Source of the DNA: Ceratodon purpureus
Lineage: Eukaryota; Streptophyta; Bryopsida; Pseudoditrichales; Ditrichaceae
Length of the DNA: 64,000 bases
Assembly (NCBI GenBank): GCA_014871385.1
Contig: CM026426.1
Location: 1,473,544 to 1,537,543 of the forward strand
Direction of reading: 5' to 3'
The notes beneath the pieces are model-generated. The model had not been told where the DNA came from. It made no database searches and was given only the letters and a program-made list of their open reading frames with translations. The stretch's first letter is position 1. Each line of letters begins with the position of its first letter. The translations under genes were made by a program, and so were the position numbers. Positions 54,750 to 64,000 of this stretch are shown here, one piece after another.

Positions 54750-57700
54750 ATGGATCAGGCGAGGCTCCTGCTGGATAATCCCATCCGACAGAGGCACCGA
54801 GATGATCGACTATTCCGTCGAGAGTGTCTGCGATACCGCATGTACCGACTAAGGAAAATGCCTTGCCCTTGCATGGATTGCAATGGCAAAGTTTCCTTGA
54901 AGTTGAAGGAGGTCCGAACACACCTCCTACGAAACAGAAGACATCCACGATACAGAGTATGGAGAGGACCTGGAGAATACGATTCATCGGATGCTGAATG
55001 GGAGAACGCGTCCAGAAATCAACCCATGCACCCTGAGTGAGACGAAGGTATTGATTTACGTTTCATGATTCAAAATCGATTTGAGCGAGAGCATGTGGAC
55101 GTTGAAGACAGGGCGGTGGAGATTATTGTCAACACATTAAACGATGCAAACGAAATGATCGGGGGAAACGACTTACGTAATGGAGCCAATATGGATGAAG
55201 GTCAACAACAGCGTAACCACCGGGGGCAGTTCCAGCGAAGCGGAAATCCACGTGCAGATCGTGACAGTAGGGACGAGGAGACTTTTGATCCGGCAGCAAT
55301 GGAAGAGGCTGTTCGCGACCTATACGATGGTGCTCCTTCCACTCAGTTAGGGGCCACTATTTTCTTAAAAAACCTGTTCTCCGTTCACAACACAACGTCG
55401 AGGTTCAACGCCGACTTACTTGCAGGTTTGCACAAGTACTTCTTACCTCCTAACAACTTCCTTCCCAAGACGAATTACGGTCTTTCAAACTTGCTGAGCA
55501 ATTTAGGGTTAGACTATGTCAACATTGATGCATGCGTTAGAGGATGTGTCTTGTTTCGGAAAAACAAAGCTGGAATTGATTTGTCGGGACTTGATCGCTG
55601 CCCTCGTTGCCAAGAGCCGCGGTTTAGGGATATGAAGAGACGGATATGTCCTAGGAAAATTCTACGTCAGTTTCCGGTCATACCTCATCTGCAGAGAACT
55701 TATAGGTCTCCCTCTCTTTCTGAGCTCCAGCTTTGGCATGACAAATATAAAAGCACTGATGGAAAGGTGCGGTTTCCTGCTGACTGTAAGGCTTGGAAGT
55801 TTGCAGCCGAAAATCTCCCCCGTGTCTTCCCTGATAAACCTAACTTTCACAGTGACCCGCGGGACGTAACATCGGCTCTAAGTGCAGACGGAATGACCCC
55901 TTTCAAGCTCTACAGATCCTCTTGGTCTACAACCCCTGTCCTTCTTTAACCTTGGTTAGCCTCGAAGAATTTTTTTGTAATATTAGCGCTTCCTATCCCT
56001 GGTAAAGAGGCAGTCAAGGATGATTCTTTTGATGTATACCTTGAGCCTCTGGTGGAAGAGTTGCTTGATCTTTGGGAGGGAGTACCAGCGTATAATGCGC
56101 ATGTAGATGCTATTGAAAGGCAATTCACCTTAAGGGCGATGGTTTTGTGGACAATCCACGACCTCCCTGGCTATGGCATGGTTGCGGGCACTGCACACTC
56201 AGGTGCAATCAACCTGTCCACCATGCGGTCCACAGATGGTAGGAACGTGGGCACATGAGCTTGGAAAATTTGTTTATCCTTTTGCAAGACGTTGGCTGGA
56301 AGATGACCATCCTTACAGATCCGTTGAAGCCGCAAAGTTCTTCGATGGAAATGTAGAGACTAGACCTCGCCCTACTCATGTCACAGCCGAAGCTCAATTA
56401 GCAGGTGCTGCAGAATACGAAGAGTGGAAGCAACACGGTTACCGAGGCAAGCATGATCCTCCAGACCCCTCAAAGCGCCATGGCATGAAGAGAAAAAGTA
56501 TCCTCTTCAGATTGCCTTACTGGAAGGTGAGACTTCTTCTGTTCTTGTAATTTGTTGTTGATTTCGTAAGTGCATGTACTGCGTGTATTATTATTGGCAT
56601 GAACAGCCATCAATTAGAATTAAGTTGAACCCGAATGTAGATGTGGAAGCATCGTTTACATATGTGATCCAGCAACGCTCGGAAGTTTGTACCTACTACC
56701 AAATTCTAATATATATTAGCAGAGTCAATGAAAGTTATTTAACGTGTGTGCATTTTTTCCATGCAGCACTTGGCGATTTGTAATACAATCGATGTAATGC
56801 ATTCTGAAAAAAATATTGCCGACAACATATTGCGAACCATATCTGGAGACAAGGATACCGTTCAAGTAAGGAGAGATATGCAATGGATGGGGTTAGAACA
56901 GAGGAGGCATTTGTTTTTGCAGCCACATCCACGAAGACCAGGTCGGATGATCAAACCGAGTGCCCCCTATGTCCTGACATCTGCGGAGTTTGATAAATTT
57001 TGTACAACCTTAGAGGCGCTGAAAACTCCTTCAAAGTATATGGGAGCCAATTTAGCGGACAACATTCGGAAGAAGAAATGGGGGTCGCTGAAATGTCACG
57101 ACTTCCATAAATTGATGCAAGGTTTGCTTCCTCTTGCATTAAGAGGCCTCATGCAACCAATTCCCAGATTGGCCATTATGAGGATATGTAGAGTATTTAG
57201 GCGTGTATGTTGTAAAATATGGGATCCATGTCAGATTGAATCACTGAGGAGGGACGTTGCAGTCACATCCTGTTTGTTGGAAATAGTATTCCCCTGTTCT
57301 TTTTTTGATGTGATGAGTCATTTCCCACTGGAATTAGTGGAACAATTGGACCTATGTGGATCTGTTTCTAACAAATGGATGTACCCGGTGGAGCGCTTCA
57401 ATAAAACTCTTAAAAAATACGTGAAGACCATGGCCCGACCCGAAGGCTCTATTGCCAGAGGTTATGTTCAAGATCAGTGCAATGGATTTGTCACGGAGTA
57501 TCTGCATGGCATGAAGGCAATTACAAATAGACTCTGGGATCCAGACGATGACGACGAAGACACATACGAGAAGTTGGAAGGTGCCTCAACGCCATGGGAG
57601 TTTACTGAAGCCTTGCGACGTGTCGCCCACAGCTACGTAATACGAAATTCCACTGTATTATCGCCCTATTTCCGGTAAGTGCGTCACGTTAACACTGGTT

Positions 57701-58762
57701 GATTTTTTAATTGATGGACTGTTAACCTTTACAAATATAACACACTCACTGAAAGGACAAAAACAGGACACCCGAAGCATTTATCGACTTTCTTTTCTAA
57801 TGTGATTTTCCAATTAGTTAGCTCATGCCTGAAAATGCACATGATATGTGTTCGTTCCTTATGTTGTTATGTTATTTGGTCAACTCTGAAATATATGGTT
57901 TCTTAGGTTACGTGTGACCTCAATGTGTACCTTTTACAACTCTGAGGTTATATGATGGTCTGTGCTAATGCACTAGAACAAAGATCGACTTTTAATTTTT
58001 ATTTTACTAACAATGTTCCAATATGATTTCATCAGGCGGTGGGAGGACTTACAGAGGCAGGACAACTCCATCGCACCGTTTGAGAAGTGGATTAGAGAGG
58101 TAATTTTTAAACGAAATGTTGCGAACCCGGGTGGTGACGATTTGGATGTAGTAAAACTCTGCAGTAAGTCAGGCATGAAGGCGGAACGATTTTGCAGCAT
58201 CAAAGCTTTCGGGAACCACTTCCGCGTCAAGGATGATCGGACTGAGACATTAGAAACTTATGATTGCGGAGTTGTTTGTCACAGACGACGGAGAGGTGAT
58301 GAAAAGATACACAGTGGGTGAAATCACTGATATACTTAGATTGGATCATGGAAAACTCTTCACGCCCATTGTATTATTCAAGTGCAGTTGGGTGAAGGCA
58401 AGTGACAACTGGGGGAATCCTACGTACATGCGAGATAGAGATGGTTTTCTTATTGTTAACTTCAAGCACAGAGAAGGAAGGATCACGACCCGTTCATATT
58501 TCCGGAACAGTGCTCCCAAATATTTTTCTCAGATGAAAGGAATCGTGGGGGCTGGAAAGTCGTGATGAGAACAGAGCCAAGATCACGCCGAGTGATGCAG
58601 GAAGTGCAAGATGAGGAGATAATTACCACTGCTGTAGAGGCCCCAGGTTTACAACCCCCATCGGTAGAACAAATTCCCCAGGCCAGAGGAGCATCTTCTT
58701 CGGTAGAGCTGACAGATGAGGAAAACCGGCTAGCGATGTCAGACTTCCGAGAAACTAATTAA
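54750..58762 (+). pseudogene. TNP2/TnpD-like CACTA transposase (element 2)
   Basis: ATG at 54750. Exons 54750-56526, 56767-57674 and 58036-58762 have good GT-AG borders, and the second intron splits an Arg codon correctly. The Cys cluster is C39-x-C41-x2-C44. TNP2 follows: LGLDYVNIDACVRGCVLF, DRCPRCQEPRF, FPVIPHLQRTY, LSADGMTPF, LRAMVLWTIHDLPGYGMV, LPYWK, NTIDVMHSEKN. DUF4218 has FRRVCC.. and WMYPVERFNKTLKKYV. The DUF4216-like end has GEITDILRLDHGKLFTPIVL, FKCSWVKA, DGFLIVNF and GGWKVV. Damage: TGA at 55038, TAA at 55947 where the conserved NLP-PW should be, a frame change near 56200-56215 before CPPCG, an extra base near 58262-58278, and a frame change at the T-run 58523-58527. It lacks the intron that element 1 has inside its LMQQ motif. 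Confidence 0.88.
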
Positions 58763-59148
58763 ATTAAGCCTGGTGTTTGAGAGTAGTGTACGATGTACCT
58801 TTGGGAAGACTTGAAAGTTGATGTTGTAGACTCGATTTAGAGCCTGGTTTTAAAGCAGCAGTTGTTGGATTCAGGAAATACTTTAGAGTGTGTGTTTTTC
58901 AATAAAGTGTCAATTTGTATGCAATGACTTAGAAATAAATAAAGGTATTCATTTCTACACATAGTTCTTATTATGATGTAGATGCAGGTGTGTGATATTG
59001 ACGGTTGGATTTAATGAGTAATATTTATGTTTGTCATTTATTGCGGTTTAAAGTGAAGTATAGGGATGATGTTGTTTTCGCTGCCAAAGTATCCGAACAC
59101 ATGATTCCTGTTTTGGAGATTGCAGATATTATGCATTTTTGAGATGGA

Positions 59149-59712
59149 TGTGATTTAAGAATCATGGAATCCTGAACTACAGAGGATTATGAGGAATTCC
59201 AATTCTCAAAGGCTGAACAACATTTGAATAATCAATCTAAAAAAACACTAGTAATACACATATGCAAACGGTGCCGGCACTATTAACTCAAGTGATATGA
59301 ATGTGTGCACACAGACATGATGCAATGGACAGGTGTGAAACTGGGATTGTTTAAAAAATAAATATATATAAAAATATAAAACGGGCATTTGGATTTTGCA
59401 CGCCCCAACTGTGCATATCAAGCGTGGTGGGATAGGAGAGGTGGGGACGGTTTGAGACCCGACACTAGCACCCGGAGGTTGCCACGACAGCGTCAAACCG
59501 TAGCCCACGAACACCGATCCACCAAGGCTCGAACTGAAAGAGGACCGTAGAATGAACATGTATATACTGAGCCGAGAGGGAAACGACAAACGATATGGGA
59601 TAACACACCCGCACGCAGAGCCACCCTGTCGAAGTTCCAGATATAACATAATGTAAACTCCCAAGTCTTTTGGTAGATCACTTCCTTTAATGACATGTAT
59701 TCGTTTGGCTTG
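59149..59712. repeat. Left arm of a 564-bp inverted repeat
   Basis: It matches 60705-61268 on the opposite strand over its whole length with few differences. A CACTA-type end (cactagtaatacacatatgc) begins at 59246, inside the arm, so about 97 bp of flanking DNA is included in the inverted copy. Confidence 0.95.
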
Positions 59713-59941
59713 GGTGCTGTATTCGGTTCTGGATCGTTGCTACACAGAGTAATTCCTACATATTAAGGATGCTGCCTAATTGTGATACAGAGTAATCCAA
59801 ACAACGGGTGCTTAATAGTAAACACATTGGAGCAAGATCATTGAGGGGAGTACCCTTCGAGATCTTTGGTTTAACATAAGTGATGATCATCCGTGGACAA
59901 TGACACAATTCAACATTGAAATGTAAAACTAAATTCATTTA

Positions 59942-60230
59942 AAATATACATACATATATGTAAAAAAATGTATTCTGCACGCAGCAAGTGTGCATATCCA
60001 ACTGTGTTCGTGGGCTACTGTTTGACGCTCTCGTGGCAACCTCCGGGTGCTAGTGCCGGGTCTTTAATAGTCCTCATGTCACCTATCCCACCAAGGTTTG
60101 AACTGATATAAAATTCGGTTGCTTGAACATATATATACTAAACTCACAGGTAAACTACAAACGATATGGGATAACGCCCCGCTGACAGAGCCAACCAGAA
60201 GGGGGGAAAAAAATTCATTCTTCTATGTGC
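59942..60230. repeat. Third, rearranged copy inside the loop
   Basis: The outer parts follow the left-arm orientation (gtgcatatc on one side, acaaacgatatgggataac on the other). The core of about 95 bp (60004-60098: tgttcgtgggctac, cgtggcaacctccgggtgct, cctatcccacca) is in right-arm orientation. The core is bounded by short inverted repeats in the arms (acggtttgagac and gcgtcaaaccgt), which would help it flip. Confidence 0.7.
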
Positions 60231-60704
60231 TAGGACAACCTGAGCACGGCTTGAATTTCCTTTTACTCTTTCAATGTTTTTTTAAACAAACAGTAAGCAA
60301 CATATGGAGAGAATGATTCAAATATATTTATAAAAAAAAGGTGGAACATTAAGGTTCTTCCATGCAGCAACCACGGCACATACTTCCAATTAAATGTAAG
60401 CAAACTAAATCGATAACCAGAGTGAGATCTTCTACACTGTGCCCACATTTTAACTGAAAGAAATACATTTCGCATAGGAAATTAAAAATATCAAATAATC
60501 GCCTGAATTTGAGGTGTAGTCTAATTTCTTTTTTTGATTATGAGTCCTGAATTTACATAGTTCACATTCATCTCAAAAATGCTTGGGAACTGCAATCTTC
60601 AAAACAGGAATCAATTGGTCGGACACGTTGGCAGCAAAAACAACATCTGCCACAGTATTTTAATAGAAACCACAATAAATAACGAACATAAATACTATTC
60701 ATTT

Positions 60705-61268
60705 CAAGCCAAACGAATACATGTCATTAAAGGAAGTGATCTACCAAAAGACTTGGGAGTTTATATTATGTTATATCTGGAACTTCGACAAGGTGGCTCT
60801 GCGTGCGGGTGTGTTATCCCATATCGTTTGTCGTTTCCTTCTAGGCTTAGTATATACATGTTCATTCTACGGCTGTCTTTCAGTTCGAGCCTTGGTGGAT
60901 CGGTGTTCGTGGGCTACGGTTTGACGCTGTCGTGGCAACCTCCGGGTGCTAGTGCCGGGTCTCAAACCGTCCCTACCTCTCCTATCCCACCACGCTTGAT
61001 ATGCACAGTTGGGGCGTGCAAAATCCAAATGCCCGTTTTATATTTTTATATATATTTATTTTTTAAATAATCCCAGTTTCACACCTGTCCATTGCATCCT
61101 GTCTGTGTGCACACATTCACATCACTTGGTTTAATAGTGCCGGCACCGTTTGCATATGTGTATTACTAGTGTTTTTGTAGATTGATTATTCAAATGTTGT
61201 TCATCCTTTGAGAATTGGAATTCCTCATTATCCTCTGCAGTTTAGGATTCAATGATTCTTAAATCACA
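60705..61268. repeat. Right arm of the 564-bp inverted repeat
   Basis: This is the inverted partner of 59149-59712. The matching CACTA-type end (gcatatgtgtattactagtg) finishes at 61171. The 59246-61171 interval (1926 bp) therefore has CACTA terminal inverted repeats, like a non-autonomous element. The frames in the arms mirror each other and are not genes. No gene is supported in 61269-61656. Confidence 0.95.
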
Positions 61269-61656
61269 AAGTTTATAAAGAGAGTTCTCGGCATAACGAA
61301 CCAATGCATAACTAACCTGCATACGAGGCATTGCATTAATTCTTAGACATTTAGAATGTAAGAATCAATTGCGGGAAATCTTAGAATTTAAATGAGTTCA
61401 AATCGTGAAGATGACACAGGTAAGTGACAGTCATGGAAATTTTGCATGGAAGGCTTCAGGTGGACATGGGCATGAATTCTTCGAACTATCAGTGAACTTG
61501 TCGTGATAAAGATTCATGTCCTGGGACTTTCCTTGCGTCGAATTCAGCATGCGCATTCCTTAGTTTCTAAGCATTTCATTATAGAAGTCTACAAGCACAT
61601 ATAAGGGGATGCACCACTTAACCATATACAGTATTATAGTGCGAATCCCGTGAGTG

Positions 61657-62133
61657 ATGGAGGAGCTCGTGGACAGGGTGAGGAAGCTAGAGAACGCCCA
61701 AATGGGCTCTCTGATTTTGAGACTTGAGCTTCAAAACTTACGGAGTGAGGTAGATTCCATAGACGTGCCTCAGCTACGATCTGCCGTGATTAATGCGCAA
61801 GACGCATATGACGCTCAGATAGATGTGTTGTCAAACCTTCTTGTTCTCCTCAAAACAGCACGTTACAGACGCTCCCACCTTGAAGTTGACAGAACCGTAG
61901 GGAAGCATCTACAGGACGTCATGAACGCGAGATTAGAGAGAGAAGGAGCGTACAACCGGTGGTGGCGCAGTACGCAGCGAGTTCAGCATTTGCGGTCCAT
62001 GATAAGCAAATCCGAGGAAGAACTTACGGGATATGAGGCAGTTGAGCAAAAAGCAAGAGAGGAGTGTTATGCGCCTGTGGTAGAATTGGCTCGTGTGTGG
62101 TCTTCATGCATGATAGGATTCAGTAGAAAATGA
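61657..62133 (+). CDS. Coiled-coil protein
   Basis: ATG at 61657 opens 158 uninterrupted codons to TGA. The N-terminal half has clear heptads (MEELVDRVRKLEN, LRLELQNLRSEVDSI). The C-terminal half is again helical, with SMISKSEEELTGYEAVEQKA. The protein is soluble, with no signal peptide or membrane span. It is similar in size and style to the minus-strand coiled-coil exon at 13033-13417, though similarity may be compositional. It is the most intact small gene in this part of the window. Function unknown. The region 62134-63050 has no supported gene. Confidence 0.55.
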   Translation: MEELVDRVRKLENAQMGSLILRLELQNLRSEVDSIDVPQLRSAVINAQDAYDAQIDVLSNLLVLLKTARYRRSHLEVDRTVGKHLQDVMNARLEREGAYNRWWRSTQRVQHLRSMISKSEEELTGYEAVEQKAREECYAPVVELARVWSSCMIGFSRK

Positions 62134-63050
62134 AGAAAACACCTTATGTAATACGAAATTTCTCTCTGCAATGGAATTATGCGAATGTCAGCTTTTGTCA
62201 CTCCATTTGTGGAAGTCGCATTATCCACGCATCCGATTGTTTGTGATCTGGAAAACAGATTCTACCTTGATTGAGATGTTTAAATATCTACTTTAGTTTG
62301 GTTTGCACTTCCATGTGTATACGACTTTTATGATGGTGTTATGTGATAAGTGGCACCTATTGACATATACGGAAGCCACAAAGTGTTCGATCAACTGACA
62401 GTAATTTTTTTTTTTTCAATTCAACGTATGACATGGTGGCAGTAGAAGAAGATGGACTTGATTTGTCGACGAACTATAGTTACTTACAATCAGGTGTATT
62501 CTGTGGACTTTAAATTTGCGGGAACAGCTAGTTAAAGACATGGCATTAAAATGTTTAACTTCTGATGTCCCAGTAATCAGGCAATAACGTTTTCCATCGG
62601 ATTCGACATATGCGAATTGCCCATTTCAATTTAGGTGGTTGAAAACAGGGATGTGCGTTGTCGCATAAATGATGTTTAATTTCACCAATGAGCTGGCGAA
62701 ATGGATTAAAGCATGTGACATTGCCTAAAAACAAAACACCTTTCGAGAAGTGGAGATATCTCACATTTATTTCGCAAAGTTTCCAATGCAGAGTTCAAAG
62801 TAGTTGCATCCTTTACAGGTGACTTCAGTGTCATCGACAGCGGGGGCCTTTAGGAAATGCAGAATATCTTCCTCTGATATTCACCTTCTTGCACTATTTT
62901 AAAAACTCGCTTCCTTCCTTCCAGTATTGCATTGGTCATTTGGTGATGTTGAACATAGAAGCAAGCGTACAGGAGTGCAATTTTGGTCATCGTTTATTGC
63001 ATACTTAGATAGTGGAGAGAAGACAGGAAAGCAAGGCGTCAAAGAGTTCC

Positions 63051-63587
63051 ATGGCTACCGAGAAAGGTAGTTGTCCTGAAGAAAACATAGAGGTGGGATT
63101 AGAGCCTTCAGATGAACATCGCGGAGCAATTAATAGTCCATGCAGGGATACTCGCACTCCGGATGCAGGCAAAGTCTTTGCAGATGACAAAGTTTCTAGC
63201 ATTAGAACCAAGGAGTCCACATTGAACAGTGGTAGTACTCCGTCTGCCCATAGCCATGTACAGAGGGGTGAAACCGGACAAGGATGTTCTGGACAGAAAA
63301 CAGAGCTTCGGAGAGGACTTAAAGGACGTCGGTTACGAGCTCCTTCGTTTAAGAGGAAGAAATTTTGACCCGAACCTGGCACTCCAAGTGATTCTGACTC
63401 ATCAGATACGAAGGAGCGTCGAAGACAGAATGTTACAGTAGACGACTGGCCAGCCTGGAAATCTAAGAAAGCAAAACTGGAGGTGGCTACTTCGCGCACG
63501 TTTGAGGGAGATGCTCCAATTGCCGACAGCGACAGCCCTAGTCCAAAACAGAGAACTTGACAACGAGCCAAAAAACGTGCAACGAAG
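63051..63587 (+). pseudogene. Basic/acidic serine-rich nuclear-type protein, exon with in-frame stops
   Basis: ATG at 63051 (MATEKGSCPEEN..) opens 105 codons with a basic end (ELRRGLKGRRLRAPSFKRKK), then TGA at 63366. The same frame continues with protein-like sequence (PEPGTPSDSDSSDTKERRRQ, VDDWPAWKSKKAKLEVATSR, DSDSPSPKQR) to a second TGA at 63557, then QRAKKRATK and a donor-like GTATGA at 63588. The style recalls the basic tail at 13606-13890. Nothing identifies a family. No gene is seen in 63588-64000. Confidence 0.4.
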
Positions 63588-64000
63588 GTATGATGTTTCA
63601 GTCTCTAAGTTGTGCATATGCAAAAATTACTAAGTAGGTGTACTATTCACTTCGGTTGCAAAGTCAAGGATAAGAGCATGTACAGTCTCTGTGGTTTGTT
63701 GGTTTTTGTGTGTTCTATAAAGAATGTCAGTAGCGAATGAGGATATATCTTACCTTTACCTAACCGCGTAGTCCCTTATGAAAGTCAAACAATGAATCAA
63801 ACGCAATAAATTATGCATCCCCTGATCCAATGCATTTTAAAAGCCGCAAGATTTATGTATGCATTGAAGACTTTGTGCAACAATTTGTAGATGAAGTCCA
63901 ACTGTCTTATTCTTTTTCTCCGAGTTTTTTAAATGACCTCAACATCTAGTTTCTAAGTAGGATCCTTTGCGGAGTATATGTTATTCGTGTAATGTTTTCG

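Noticed and set aside
59248..61070. Matching 138- and 163-codon ORFs in opposite orientations
   Set aside because: They are mirror images created by the inverted repeat arms. Their frames are not protein-like beyond that.

Overview
This is eukaryotic nuclear DNA, most likely from a land plant. The support is GT-AG introns, degenerate CCCTAAA-type telomeric heptamers at 4.0 kb, and En/Spm (CACTA) and Ty3/gypsy elements with plant-type accessory domains. I cannot place the species; a non-flowering plant is possible, but that is a guess. I see no ordinary housekeeping gene. The window is a stack of nested, mostly decayed transposable elements, with one very young retrotransposon in the middle.

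Layout. 0-3.6 kb: AT-rich repeats with large inverted arms around a small gene encoding a duplicated domain. 4.0-4.1 kb: telomere-like repeats. 4.7-18.3 kb: one or two related elements marked by palindromes of the type TTTAGGTCGA..TCGACCTAAA, with a broken DUF7869-like gene (5.0-7.8 kb) and several small unfamiliar genes. 18.3-20.7 kb: an old fragment of a gypsy polyprotein. 21.8-47.2 kb: CACTA element 1, with a minus-strand TnpA-like (Transposase_24) gene, a plus-strand TnpD-like (TNP2) transposase gene, and at least four small extra genes between and beyond them. All its non-coding parts, introns included, carry a dispersed GTCAT..AACGC motif. 35.0-44.2 kb: an intact gypsy retrotransposon inserted inside the element 1 transposase gene, with LTRs that look identical, a 5-bp target duplication and a single 2572-codon ORF. 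48.8-58.8 kb: CACTA element 2, again a divergent TnpA-like/TnpD-like gene pair. 59.1-61.3 kb: a 564-bp inverted repeat containing CACTA-type ends. 61.6-63.6 kb: a coiled-coil gene and a basic-protein gene.

How it fits together. In both CACTA elements the two genes diverge from a shared intergenic region, the classic arrangement in which a TnpA-like protein binds subterminal repeats and a TnpD-like transposase cuts the ends. Both transposase genes carry stops and frameshifts, several at homopolymer runs, so they are either dead or partly misassembled. The gypsy element landed in the already decaying element 1 and looks potentially autonomous.

Most notable observations: (a) a small unnamed protein domain in four copies at three loci (2.3, 28.4 and 46.1 kb), all on the minus strand and aligning over 41 residues without gaps; (b) the gypsy ORF's long C-terminal extension, with a plant-transposon-protein-like region, a coiled coil, an acidic stretch and a C2H2-type finger resembling the zf-XS finger of SGS3; (c) two unrelated families of short repeats that fill the non-coding DNA, including introns, of their respective elements.
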